From contig NZ_LKAJ02000001.1 in the NCBI RefSeq assembly GCF_001431295.2, positions 3,038,001 to 3,102,000 of the forward strand: a DNA stretch of 64,000 nucleotides. Reading direction: 5' to 3'. Numbering within the stretch: position 1 is the first letter of the stretch; each line of letters opens with the position of its first letter. The position numbers and the translations under genes are program-made. The notes beneath the pieces are model-generated. The model was not told where the DNA came from. It ran no database searches and worked only from the letters and a program-made list of their open reading frames with translations. Shown here piece by piece: positions 17,890-25,276 of this stretch. This DNA comes from Candidatus Berkiella aquae. GTDB taxonomy: Bacteria > Pseudomonadota > Gammaproteobacteria > Berkiellales > Berkiellaceae.

Positions 17890-18417
17890 TTAATTGCTAC
17901 CAAAACACATGCCTGAGCGCGTGGTATTCACAGGGATCTCATCTAGCTCTTCACGTGTTATCGCAGGTACGTTATAACGCACTGTGCGTTCTTGCCAATG
18001 GGTTAAGGTGCGAGGTGCATAAGAATCAAATTCGGTTTGCGCTAAATTTTCATCCAAATCTAAATCGCTATCATCTTCTAAATCAGAATCTAACTCTTCA
18101 TCCGCGTCTAATTCTGCTTGATAGGCTGGCGCTAAATATTTTGCGATAAGGCTATTTTCGTTACCTTCTGTTGCAGCATAATCTTCGAGTTTATCCGTAA
18201 TTTTCTCAGCTACTTTTTTAACACCATAGCCAATGCCCATCACCGTACCTGTCAACAACGTCGTTGCCGCAGGGGTACCAATTGCAGTGATTATGGTTAA
18301 AGGAGCTGAGCCAAATGCTAAAGAAAACAAGGGCCAGACGCTAAGTGCAGCAGCAGTCACACCGATTTTTTCCTGGCGTGTCACTTCAAATCGAATATTG
18401 GTAAATGGGAGCTTCAT
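17890..18417 (-). CDS. Paralogue 1 of an unrecognised FGSAP/TTRSG protein family
   Basis: I do not recognise this 175-residue protein. It is the most divergent of four tandem paralogues. Visible parts are VTRQEKIGV (12-20), a hydrophobic stretch of about 45 residues with FGSAPLT and TPAATT (about 20-65), then KITDKLEDYAATEGNENSL (72-90), also found in paralogues 3 and 4. A very acidic tract follows (103-124), then a C-terminal module VRYNVPA...NTTRSGMCFGSN. No signal peptide or catalytic motif is seen. The start is the ATG at 18417, preceded by AGAGAGGAAAA; an upstream in-frame extension would remove this ribosome binding site. It has its own promoter and its own terminator. The hydrophobic part could enter a membrane as a hairpin; this is inference. 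Confidence 0.75.
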   Translation of the reverse strand: MKLPFTNIRFEVTRQEKIGVTAAALSVWPLFSLAFGSAPLTIITAIGTPAATTLLTGTVMGIGYGVKKVAEKITDKLEDYAATEGNENSLIAKYLAPAYQAELDADEELDSDLEDDSDLDLDENLAQTEFDSYAPRTLTHWQERTVRYNVPAITREELDEIPVNTTRSGMCFGSN

Positions 18418-18449
18418 TCTTTTCCTCTCTATTTCAGTCAATTTAACGA

Positions 18450-18525
18450 TGAGAACAATTCTCAAGCAACATGTTAGTAGCACACTTAACTGGTTTCAAC
18501 GCAATTGACGGAGATTAGGACGATG
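18450..18525 (-). promoter_or_regulatory. Promoter and +1 palindrome of paralogue 1
   Basis: On the minus strand, TTGAAA (18499-18494) is followed after exactly 17 bases by TAACAT (18476-18471), a good sigma-70-type pair. Six bases further is the palindrome TGAGAA-TTG-TTCTCA (18464-18450), at about the transcription start. Upstream at 18515-18525 is a variant of the CATCCTAA box seen in the other three genes. Confidence 0.75.
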
Positions 18526-18605
18526 GGCGAATTGTTAGAAATTAATGGCAAAAAAATGAAAAAAACTAGGGAAAACCCTGGCACGCTAAAACGGTGAAAA
18601 ATAAG

Positions 18606-18636
18606 CAAAAAAGCCAATCAGATGATTGGCCTTTTT
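18606..18636 (-). terminator. Terminator of paralogue 2
   Basis: GCCAATC (18613-18619) and GATTGGC (18624-18630) form the stem with loop AGAT. Read on the minus strand the hairpin is followed by six T residues. It lies 20 bases after the stop codon of the leftward gene. Confidence 0.85.
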
Positions 18637-18656
18637 GGTCTTTCAGAGAGAGAGCA

Positions 18657-19307
18657 TTAGTTACGGAAAGATTTTCCGGAACGGGTCGTATGTTGTGGCA
18701 TAGCATCGATTGCATCAGCATCGATAGCAGGAACGGTGTACTGAACACCTTTTCTACCACGACTAAACAAGGTAGGACGTGTTTCACTCTCAACTTGGGT
18801 ATCTTTAAAATCTCTACGCAGAGCTAACTTTTCATTTAGAGCAATTGCTTTACCTGGTTTAAGATCCATATCATTTTGTCTATCAGGACCGAATGTTGGG
18901 CGGTATTCACCTGCTAAAGCACGATCAAACAGCGTTCCTTGACCCAATCGTTTTGCAACGAAACCATCATCATTTTTAGAAGCAACGCTTTCAATCGCAT
19001 TAGAAACTAAATTTAACGCACCATTGGTTAATTTCTTTGTTGCATACCCTGCACCAGCAGCAAGTGCTGTGACTGCAGTTGTTGCAAGCGGTGTTAAACC
19101 TAGTGTTAATGCAGTGATAGGTGCTGAACCAAAACCTAATGTGAAAGCTGCCCATGCAGCGCCAACAGCAGCAATACTGCTTGCGGCCGCAATCATTTTT
19201 TCACGCGGTGTCACTTGCATATCACGATACCATTCGATAGTGTCGCTTGCTGTGTCTTTTACATAATTGTATGCATCTGAAACTTTATTTTTTAAATATT
19301 CAAACAT
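18657..19307 (-). CDS. Paralogue 2 of the FGSAP/TTRSG protein family
   Basis: This 216-residue protein of unknown function begins with an amphipathic stretch MFEYLKNKVSDAYNYVKDTA and IEWYRDM. The family core follows: VTPREKMIAAAS (32-43), then a Gly/Ala-rich hydrophobic region with GAAWAAFTLGFGSAPITALT (49-68) and TPLATTAVTALAAGAGY (72-88), and KKL. The middle part (100-180) is unlike paralogues 3 and 4. The C-terminus GVQYTVPAIDADAIDAMPQ ends in TTRSGKSFRN (207-216). GAGGAAAA precedes the ATG. It has its own promoter and terminator, so the four genes form an array of separate transcription units, not an operon. No enzyme motif and no secretion signal of the Sec type are visible. Confidence 0.8.
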   Translation of the reverse strand: MFEYLKNKVSDAYNYVKDTASDTIEWYRDMQVTPREKMIAAASSIAAVGAAWAAFTLGFGSAPITALTLGLTPLATTAVTALAAGAGYATKKLTNGALNLVSNAIESVASKNDDGFVAKRLGQGTLFDRALAGEYRPTFGPDRQNDMDLKPGKAIALNEKLALRRDFKDTQVESETRPTLFSRGRKGVQYTVPAIDADAIDAMPQHTTRSGKSFRN

Positions 19308-19338
19308 CGTATTTTCCTCAATTGGGGTTAAACATTAA

Positions 19339-19406
19339 TGAGATATCATCTCAAGCGGCGATGTTAGTGACGTGAATGATTTGTTTCAATCGTCATTAGG
19401 ATGACA
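19339..19406 (-). promoter_or_regulatory. Promoter and +1 palindrome of paralogue 2
   Basis: On the minus strand TTGAAA (19389-19384), a 17-base spacer and TAACAT (19366-19361) are followed by the palindrome TGAGATGATATCTCA (19353-19339). TGTCATCCTAA lies upstream at 19406-19396. Layout is the same as for the other three paralogues. Confidence 0.8.
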
Positions 19407-19959
19407 GGCAGGATTAAGAAGGTTTAATGGTTAATAAAAAAACAATAATGAATGAATTGAACTATTTGTTCTTATATTTTAATTAAATATTTTTTATGTT
19501 CTTCGAATGATAATTAATATTTTGACATTATTGTGTTAGAAATTATTTTATTAGTATCGAATATTTATTAAAATATAAGCCGTTTATGCTTTGAAAAACA
19601 TCGTGATTCGAATTAATTTTATATTTGTGAAATAATAATGTTTTTACCAATGAGCTTCATCATTCGTGATTAAATTTATTTCATATTTATGACCACCTGC
19701 TTCTATCGACTTGTCCGCGTTGTTGCATAAATGTCAGAAGTTGAAATGTTAAGCAGCGGTAGCTGCGACATTTAATAGCCACGGATAGAACGAACGAGCA
19801 GTAAGGCAAGTGAGTGGAACCCGGATAAAAACAATCATTGTTTCACCGGTTCGCCGGTTGAAATCTGAGGAGATACGCTATACCCCGGATTCCAAGCAAT
19901 TTTGCTATCGCATAATGCTTTCCATCCGGGGTTAGCAACTTAGGTTGCTGCCGCAACCC
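19407..19959. other. Long AT-rich intergenic stretch with small hairpins
   Basis: I see no gene in these 550 bases. From about 19430 to 19690 the sequence is extremely AT-rich. From 19720 it becomes GC-richer and holds the palindrome AAACAATCATTGTTT (19829-19843) and an inverted repeat CCCCGGAT (19883-19890) / ATCCGGGG (19924-19931). The latter section could be the remnant of a dispersed repeat or a structured RNA; no other copy is seen in the window. Confidence 0.5.
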
Positions 19960-19992
19960 AAAAAAAAAGCCAATCTTGCGATTGGCTTTTTT
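19960..19992 (-). terminator. Terminator of paralogue 3
   Basis: GCCAATC (19969-19975) and GATTGGC (19980-19986) with loop TTGC; on the minus strand nine T residues follow the stem. It lies about 20 bases beyond the stop codon of the gene ending at 20011. Confidence 0.9.
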
Positions 19993-20010
19993 ACACCTCT
20001 TAGTTCTTCC

Positions 20011-20745
20011 TTATTGGTATTTTCTCCCTGAACGAGTACGGCTGGAAGCCGCTTCTTGACGCGCATCGTGGCGTACATCTTGACGTACGACGGATGCATT
20101 GAAATCAGATACATTACGGTAGTTTCTTCCTGAACGGGTTGTCGCTTCTTGAACTTTGTCCAAATCCATTTGAGTATAAGTAGGAAGATCTCTATATTCT
20201 ACGCCTTGGTGACGACCACGGGTCAAGCTAGCTCGCATGAACGTTTGAACCGCTGCATTTTTCAAATCAGCAAGTAAACCTTTTGATTCGTCTGCTTCTA
20301 AATCACCGAATTTAGCTTTGTAATGACCAAAATCTTTAGAAGGTTTTACATCAGCAGGTTGTTCGTATCCTGTTGCTAAACGACGAGCAATAAAGGAATT
20401 TTCTTTACCTTCAGTCGCAGCGTAATCTTCTAATTTATCAACAACTAAATTGATAGCGCCACCAGCCAATTTCTTGGCAAGCAAACCAGTTCCAACTGCA
20501 AGACCGGTAATTGCCGTTGTAGCAAGTGGGGTAATACCTAATGTTAATGCAGTAATTGGAGCAGAACCGAAACCTAAAGTGAAAGCAGCCCAAGCGGCGC
20601 CAACACCAGCAATACCACCAAGCGTTGCAACGATTTTTTCGCGTGGGGTTACGCGCATATCGCCATACCATTCAGCCGTTTCTGTCGTTGTATCAACAAC
20701 ATAGTTTTTCGCAGCGATGGCTTTATTTTTAAAAAAATCTAACAT
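20011..20745 (-). CDS. Paralogue 3 of the FGSAP/TTRSG protein family (two TRSG motifs)
   Basis: This 244-residue protein of unknown function has an N-terminal MLDFFKNKAIAAKNYVVDTT helix, AEWYGDM, and the core VTPREKIVAT (32-41) with a hydrophobic stretch 42-91 containing GFGSAPITALTLGITPLATT. KLEDYAATEGKENSFIARRL (104-123) is shared with paralogues 1 and 4. Residues from about 100 to 205 are almost identical to paralogue 4. Uniquely, the first TTRSGRNYRN (202-211) is followed by a 33-residue extension ending in a second copy, SRTRSGRKYQ. A TCTAGAGAGGAAAA leader provides the ribosome binding site. The extra C-terminal motif looks like a duplication of the terminal tag. Confidence 0.82.
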   Translation of the reverse strand: MLDFFKNKAIAAKNYVVDTTTETAEWYGDMRVTPREKIVATLGGIAGVGAAWAAFTLGFGSAPITALTLGITPLATTAITGLAVGTGLLAKKLAGGAINLVVDKLEDYAATEGKENSFIARRLATGYEQPADVKPSKDFGHYKAKFGDLEADESKGLLADLKNAAVQTFMRASLTRGRHQGVEYRDLPTYTQMDLDKVQEATTRSGRNYRNVSDFNASVVRQDVRHDARQEAASSRTRSGRKYQ

Positions 20746-20784
20746 ATTTTTTTTCCTCTCTAGAAAGAATTAAATTTAAAAGGG

Positions 20785-20860
20785 TGAGATTTAATCTCAG
20801 GAGGCATGCTAGTGATTTAAATGGCTATGTTCAATCAAGTAGCCCTATTTTAGGATGACA
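20785..20860 (-). promoter_or_regulatory. Promoter and +1 palindrome of paralogue 3
   Basis: On the minus strand TTGAAC (20834-20829), 17 bases, TAGCAT (20811-20806), then the palindrome TGAGATTAAATCTCA (20799-20785). TGTCATCCTAA lies at 20860-20850. Confidence 0.8.
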
Positions 20861-20944
20861 GGAATATTCGAACAACTAAACGGTCAATTAGACAAATGGG
20901 TGCATTTGCTTGTGCGACATCAAACCATTTGGTATCTACACCCC

Positions 20945-20978
20945 CAAAAAAAAAGCCAATCTTTCGATTGGCTTTTTC
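20945..20978 (-). terminator. Terminator of paralogue 4
   Basis: GCCAATC (20955-20961) and GATTGGC (20966-20972) with loop TTTC; on the minus strand the stem is followed by a run of nine T residues. It lies 20 bases after the stop codon of the gene ending at 20997. Confidence 0.9.
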
Positions 20979-20996
20979 ATTCCGAGATTTAAACGA

Positions 20997-21695
20997 TTAA
21001 CGGAATTTTTTACCTGAACGAGTTGTTGCTTCTTGAACTTTGTCCAAATCTTTTTGGGTATAAGTAGGAAGATTGCTATATTCTACGCCTTGGTGACGAC
21101 CACGGGTCAAGCTAGCTCGCATGAACGTTTGAACCGCTGCATTTTTCAAATCAGCAAGTAAACCTTTTGATTCGTCTGCTTCTAAATCACCGAATTTAGC
21201 TTTGTAATGACCAAAATCTTTAGAAGGTTTTACATCAGCAGGTTGTTCGTATCCTGTTGCTAAACGACGAGCAATAAAGGAATTTTCTTTACCTTCAGTT
21301 GCAGCGTAATCTTCTAATTTATCAATAACTAAATTCAAGCCACCTTTAACTGCTTTCTTAGCAAGAACGCCTGTGCCAACTGCAAGACCTGTGATTGCAG
21401 TCGTAGCAAGCGGAGTAAGGCCTAATGTTAAAGCTGTGATAGGAGCAGAACCAAAACCTAAAGTGAATGCAGCCCAAGCAGCGCCAACGCCAGCAATACC
21501 ACCAATGGTTGCAACTAATTTTTCACGTGGGGTTACGCGCATATCGCTATACCATGCAGCAGTTTCGGAAGCTTGTTCAACAGCGTAATCTTTTGCAGCA
21601 ATTGCTTTTTCAGCAACGTAACCAGCAACAGATTTAGTTGTACTAACAGCGGCATCTTTTGCTGCAATAGCTTTATTCTTAATAAAATCTAACAT
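20997..21695 (-). CDS. Paralogue 4 of the FGSAP/TTRSG protein family
   Basis: This 232-residue protein of unknown function has the same order as paralogue 3: N-terminal helices (1-50), VTPREKLVAT (54-63), a Gly/Ala-rich hydrophobic region 64-112 with GFGSAPITALTLGLTPLATT, KLEDYAATEGKENSFIARRL (126-145), and the C-terminal VEYSNLPTYTQKDLDKVQEA ending directly in TTRSGKKFR. The N-terminal helix is duplicated: KAIAAKDAAV (8-17) recurs as KAIAAKDYAV (30-39), so the protein is longer at this end than paralogue 3. The leader TCTAGAGAGGAAAA is the same as that of paralogue 3. Near-identity of the C-terminal halves suggests recent exchange between the two genes. Confidence 0.82.
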   Translation of the reverse strand: MLDFIKNKAIAAKDAAVSTTKSVAGYVAEKAIAAKDYAVEQASETAAWYSDMRVTPREKLVATIGGIAGVGAAWAAFTLGFGSAPITALTLGLTPLATTAITGLAVGTGVLAKKAVKGGLNLVIDKLEDYAATEGKENSFIARRLATGYEQPADVKPSKDFGHYKAKFGDLEADESKGLLADLKNAAVQTFMRASLTRGRHQGVEYSNLPTYTQKDLDKVQEATTRSGKKFR

Positions 21696-21734
21696 GTATT
21701 TTTTCCTCTCTAGAAAGAACTAAATTTAAGGGGG

Positions 21735-21811
21735 TGAGATTGAATCTCAAGACGCATGCTAGTGATTTGATTAACTTCTTTCAATCAGGATTCATTCATT
21801 TCGGGATAACA
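21735..21811 (-). promoter_or_regulatory. Promoter and +1 palindrome of paralogue 4
   Basis: On the minus strand TTGAAA (21784-21779), 17 bases, TAGCAT (21761-21756), then the palindrome TGAGATTCAATCTCA (21749-21735). A variant upstream box TGTTATCCCGA is at 21811-21801. Between this and the dsbC terminator (21812-21953) I see no gene. Confidence 0.8.
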
Positions 21812-21953
21812 GGCAGAATTCGAACGACTAAACGGTCAATAAGCCGATAAGTGGTTATTTTTAGTATCAATGACGTTCGAATGAGAGCGAATGCGTAGAA
21901 ATTTCTGCGCACTTAAGATTGTTTTGAATTTTTTTTACTTATTAATAGTATGC

Positions 21954-21983
21954 AAAAAAAGCCAATCTTATGATTGGCTTTTC
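21954..21983 (-). terminator. Terminator of dsbC
   Basis: GCCAATC (21961-21967) and GATTGGC (21972-21978) with loop TTAT; the minus strand continues with seven T residues. It is the fifth member of the same hairpin family. Confidence 0.88.
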
Positions 21984-22039
21984 CCGCTATAAAGCGTTTA
22001 TATTCATCAGAGTACTTGCCACAAGCAAGATGCGAAAGC

Positions 22040-22783
22040 TTATTTCTTCGCTTGCTGGTGAAGCTGTTTAACCGCTTCTAATAATTTTTCTGGCGGCAGA
22101 TAACCCGGGAACAAAGTACCGTCTTCAAATACCATGGTAGGTGTTCCATTAATACCTAATGCGCTACCTAATGCATAACCACGCGCAACACTTTGATCGG
22201 GGCAAATACTCCCTTCTATGGCTTTGTCTTGATTAGCCTCATTGAACGCTTGTTGTTTATTTTTCGCACACCATACTTTGCTCATTTTTTCAGCGGTTGG
22301 TGAATGCTCACCCGTTCGAGGGAAAGCAACATATTTGACGGTAATTCCCAAATCATTGATTTTGCTGATTTCAGAATGTAATTTTCGGCAATAACCACAA
22401 TCTACATCGGTAAAAACGGTAACCGTATATTCTGGCTTTTTAGCAGGGAAAACAATCATGTTTTCTTCTTCAATACTTTTAAGATGCTTTAAACGTGATT
22501 TCTTACGCGTATTTTCGGTTAAATTATTCTGCCCATTTTGTAGATCATACAAATCACCGGCAATAAGATAACGTCCATCTTGGGTAATATAAATGATATT
22601 ACCATTCGCTAAAACCTGATAGACACCCGCCATAGGCGCAGGCGTAATTTCTTCAATGGTTAACTGGGGGAAATTCTTTTTGAGATTCTCTTCAATTTGT
22701 TTTGTGTCTTGCTGAGCAATCACTTGTAAAGGCAATAACAAAACTGAGAATGAGAACATTAAGCCGGATAGATAGTTACGCAT
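22040..22783 (-). CDS. dsbC: Thiol:disulfide interchange protein DsbC
   Basis: This 247-residue periplasmic disulfide isomerase has a Sec signal peptide at residues 1-23 (MRNYLSGLMFSFSVLLLPLQ, then VIAQQ). It then has the N-terminal dimerisation domain and a thioredoxin domain with active site C129-G-Y-C132, a second cysteine pair at 172 and 194, and the cis-proline loop GTPTMVFEDG. This matches E. coli DsbC in length and order. It reshuffles wrong disulfides in exported proteins and is kept reduced by DsbD, which is not in the window. The gene is monocistronic and shares its terminator type with the four paralogues next to it. Confidence 0.95.
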   Translation of the reverse strand: MRNYLSGLMFSFSVLLLPLQVIAQQDTKQIEENLKKNFPQLTIEEITPAPMAGVYQVLANGNIIYITQDGRYLIAGDLYDLQNGQNNLTENTRKKSRLKHLKSIEEENMIVFPAKKPEYTVTVFTDVDCGYCRKLHSEISKINDLGITVKYVAFPRTGEHSPTAEKMSKVWCAKNKQQAFNEANQDKAIEGSICPDQSVARGYALGSALGINGTPTMVFEDGTLFPGYLPPEKLLEAVKQLHQQAKK

Positions 22784-22865
22784 TTTTCATCCCTAATAAA
22801 TTGGTACCCACCTCATCATACATGAGGATTGCGAGTGTAGCGACTCACAATTGGAATCGCTATTA

Positions 22866-23027
22866 GGATAAAAATCCCCCGCTCGCCATGCTACGCATCT
22901 GCGAGCTGCCCCCTTTTATTCAAAGGGGGCATATAAAGCATACGCACATTGTGAACGAGGAATTTTGATTGCCCCCTTTGAATAAAAGGGGGCAGCTCGC
23001 TTGAAAAGCGAGCGGGGGATTTTTATC
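22866..23027. repeat. Long inverted repeat with nested hairpins (dispersed element)
   Basis: Left arm (about 22866-22929) and right arm (about 22971-23027) are near-perfect inverted copies, beginning GATAAAAATCCCCCGCTCGC on both outer ends. Each arm contains its own hairpin (CCCCCTTTT...AAAGGGGG). The arms differ mainly in a short stretch after CCGCTCGC. A 40-base centre separates them. The same building blocks occur at 59331-59440. It sits between dsbC and ogt and looks like a non-coding dispersed palindromic or MITE-like repeat. Confidence 0.8.
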
Positions 23028-23032
23028 TTAAA

Positions 23033-23518
23033 CTACCTAGCTTTTACCTGAGTGGCTTCATGAGCCAATAACCACTCTTTAACTGCTATCGGCTTGCCTT
23101 GTTGGTGCCCACAAAACCCTCCCGCATCTTTTGCACCAACCACCCGATGGCAGGGCACGATCAAAGCGATAGGATTAGAACGACAAGCCATGCCTATGGA
23201 TCTGGCGGACGTTTTTAATTGCTTTGCCAACTCGCCATAAGTACGGGTCTGCCCAACGGGAATAGCACAAAGTGCTTGCCAAACGCGTCGCTGAAAAGGC
23301 GTGCCGGTATTAATGACTAAAGGGACATTAAAAGACTGAGCATGCTTAAAATAACGCTCTATTTGTTTCACATAAAGCGCTTGTTTAGCGTTGAGCGCAA
23401 ACGTTGATTGCTTTTTGCGTTCATAAAAAAAAGAGAGATGGCTTAACACATCACCTTCAAAGCGAAGCTCAAGACAGACAATGAGGGTTTCTAAGAAATA
23501 AGACTGAGGGATAGACAT
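23033..23518 (-). CDS. ogt: Methylated-DNA--protein-cysteine methyltransferase
   Basis: This 161-residue DNA repair protein transfers alkyl groups from O6-alkylguanine to its own cysteine. The active-site motif IVPCHRVVG has the acceptor C123. The helix-turn-helix region VGQTRTYGELAKQLKTSARS and the following GMACRSNP fit the Ogt/AGT family, where an Asn finger position is usual. The C-terminal GGFCGHQQGKPIAVKEWLL is typical. It is a stand-alone Ogt type without the Ada regulatory domain. The end of the gene abuts the inverted repeat at 22866-23027, which may act as its terminator. Confidence 0.93.
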   Translation of the reverse strand: MSIPQSYFLETLIVCLELRFEGDVLSHLSFFYERKKQSTFALNAKQALYVKQIERYFKHAQSFNVPLVINTGTPFQRRVWQALCAIPVGQTRTYGELAKQLKTSARSIGMACRSNPIALIVPCHRVVGAKDAGGFCGHQQGKPIAVKEWLLAHEATQVKAR

Positions 23519-23534
23519 AGAAGTCCTGGATAGT

Positions 23535-23562
23535 TTCCCCTTCTACGCAAATAGAAGGGGAA
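23535..23562. terminator. Hairpin downstream of rplS
   Basis: TTCCCCTTCTA (23535-23545) pairs with TAGAAGGGGAA (23552-23562), an 11-bp perfect stem in the gap between rplS and ogt. It lacks a T tract on the minus strand, so it may end the ribosomal operon inefficiently or protect its 3' end. Confidence 0.6.
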
Positions 23563-23589
23563 GAACAAGAAAGAATCAAGAAGAAGCGA

Positions 23590-23973
23590 TTATTCGCCGC
23601 CTTTTTCTAAATCTTCTTTTTTAGATTTGCTTAAATCTTCACGAATACGCGCTGCACGGCCAGCCAAATCACGTAAGTAGTACAATTTGGATTGACGTAC
23701 TTTACCACGACGTTTTACTTCAATGTTGTCAATGATCGGGCTGTGTGTTTGGAAAACACGTTCTACGCCTTCACCATGAGAAACTTTACGTACGGTAAAA
23801 GCAGAGTGTAAGCCACGATTTCTAATCGCAATTACAACGCCTTCAAAAGCCTGTAAACGTTCGCGGGTTCCTTCAATTACTTTCACCCATACGCAAACGG
23901 TATCCCCTTGTGAAAACTCAGGAATATCTTTACGTAATTGTTCCTGTTCGATTTGTTGAATAATCTTGCTCAT
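23590..23973 (-). CDS. rplS: 50S ribosomal protein L19
   Basis: This 127-residue ribosomal protein lies at the 30S-50S interface. [40 protein letters not shown] and [25 protein letters not shown] are diagnostic. I use the second of two adjacent ATG codons (23973), which has GAGGAG at normal spacing. This ribosome binding site lies just past the trmD stop. It is the last gene of the rpsP-rimM-trmD-rplS operon, in the canonical order. Confidence 0.96.
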   Translation of the reverse strand: MSKIIQQIEQEQLRKDIPEFSQGDTVCVWVKVIEGTRERLQAFEGVVIAIRNRGLHSAFTVRKVSHGEGVERVFQTHSPIIDNIEVKRRGKVRQSKLYYLRDLAGRAARIREDLSKSKKEDLEKGGE

Positions 23974-23987
23974 CATGACTCCTCTAA

Positions 23988-24740
23988 TCAATTCTCTTGT
24001 TCTTGTTTAAACTCAGCCAATAACTGCTGGCTTGTTTTATCTAATGCTAAATGCTGTAGTAAATCAGGCCTTTTCAGCCAAGTTTGCCCAAGCGCCTGCT
24101 TCTTACGCCACAAAGCAATTGCTTGATGGTCGCCTGATAACAAAACAGGCGGTACAACTTCTCCATCCAAATCCGCAGGGCGCGTATAGTGCGGACAGTC
24201 TAATAATCCGGCATTTTCTTCACTAAAGGCATCATTGGGTGCAGAAGCTTCATGCCCCAGTGCGCCTGGCAACCATCGCGTTAGCGCATCGATGATTGTC
24301 ATAACGGCTAATTCACCACCCGATAATACGTAATCACCGATGGAAAATTGCTCATCAATATCACGCTCAATCACACGCTGATCGATACCTTCATAACGCC
24401 CAGCCACTAAAATAAGAGGCTGTTTTTCATCTGCTAACCGCCTCGCTGCTTTATGGTCAAAACGCTTCCCGGCAGGCGTCACATAAATCACTTTTGCCTT
24501 AGAGGGTGCAGCTTCTTTTGCCGCTTCTAGCGAAAGCCTTAAAGGCTCTGCCATCATCACCATCCCCGGGCCACCACCGTAGGGTCTATCGTCTACCGTG
24601 GCATGTTTATCGTTAGCAAAATCACGTAAATCAAATGTCTTAAGCGCTAATATCCCTTTATCGATCGCTCTACCTGTAATGCCATAATCTTTTATTGCGG
24701 CAAACATTTCTGGGAAAATCGTAATGACACTACACCACAT
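23988..24740 (-). CDS. trmD: tRNA (guanine(37)-N1)-methyltransferase
   Basis: This 250-residue SPOUT-class enzyme methylates G37 in tRNAs reading CNN codons and so prevents +1 frameshifting. VITIFPEMF at the N-terminus, [33 protein letters not shown] and the knot region [20 protein letters not shown] are all present, as is the C-terminal tRNA-binding part [10 protein letters not shown]. It lies five bases after rimM in the standard ribosomal operon. Confidence 0.97.
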   Translation of the reverse strand: MWCSVITIFPEMFAAIKDYGITGRAIDKGILALKTFDLRDFANDKHATVDDRPYGGGPGMVMMAEPLRLSLEAAKEAAPSKAKVIYVTPAGKRFDHKAARRLADEKQPLILVAGRYEGIDQRVIERDIDEQFSIGDYVLSGGELAVMTIIDALTRWLPGALGHEASAPNDAFSEENAGLLDCPHYTRPADLDGEVVPPVLLSGDHQAIALWRKKQALGQTWLKRPDLLQHLALDKTSQQLLAEFKQEQEN

Positions 24741-24745
24741 GGGTA

Positions 24746-25276
24746 TTAATCATCGTCCCGCTCTGTGCCAGCAGGCATTTCCCAATCGACAATAACTTGT
24801 TTCTTTTCTAAATCGACGGCAATCACCGTATCATGCAACAAAAAGGGGACTTGCTGCTCTTTGTCTTGGTTTTTGATCACCATGACATCAGTGCCGGCAT
24901 TCTCATAAAGATACTGGATATGTCCCAGCGTCTCCCCTTGTGCATTAACGACCAATAAATTTTCTAAATCGGTCCAATAAAATTCATCTGCAGGCAATGC
25001 TGGCAGCTCATCTCTTGGCACAGCGATATGGCATTGCGTTAACTTTGCAGCGACATCACAATCGGTGACATCATGCAACCTAACAACAACACCTTGACCA
25101 TGACGGCGACCTTCCTCTAAACGAAAGGCTACCCATTGATCTTTTTGCTGCACATACAATGTTTCATAATTCAAAACATTATCATGCGGTTCGGTGAAGG
25201 ATTGCACATGTTGCCAACCCTGTACGCCAAATGGCGCCCCTAACCGCCCAATCACAACCAGCGAATCTGCTCTCAC
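24746..25276 (-). CDS. rimM: Ribosome maturation factor RimM
   Basis: This protein of about 176 residues assists 16S rRNA processing and 30S head assembly, binding S19. The N-terminal domain has [20 protein letters not shown] and the C-terminal PRC barrel contains [21 protein letters not shown] choose GTG at 25276, which overlaps the rpsP stop codon as GTGA and gives an N-terminus close to the core domain. An ATG at 25300 inside rpsP is the alternative and would add eight residues. The overlap implies translational coupling. Confidence 0.93.
   Translation of the reverse strand: MRADSLVVIGRLGAPFGVQGWQHVQSFTEPHDNVLNYETLYVQQKDQWVAFRLEEGRRHGQGVVVRLHDVTDCDVAAKLTQCHIAVPRDELPALPADEFYWTDLENLLVVNAQGETLGHIQYLYENAGTDVMVIKNQDKEQQVPFLLHDTVIAVDLEKKQVIVDWEMPAGTERDDD

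Noticed and set aside
19883-19931. Insertion sequence end in the long intergenic stretch
   Set aside because: Only an 8-bp inverted repeat is seen, with no transposase fragment or target duplication.
17890-21695. Prophage or bacteriocin/holin cassette explanation for the four paralogues
   Set aside because: No integrase, capsid, lysis or immunity genes accompany them; each gene has its own promoter and terminator and the flanks are housekeeping genes. A pore-forming role cannot be excluded but nothing supports it directly.
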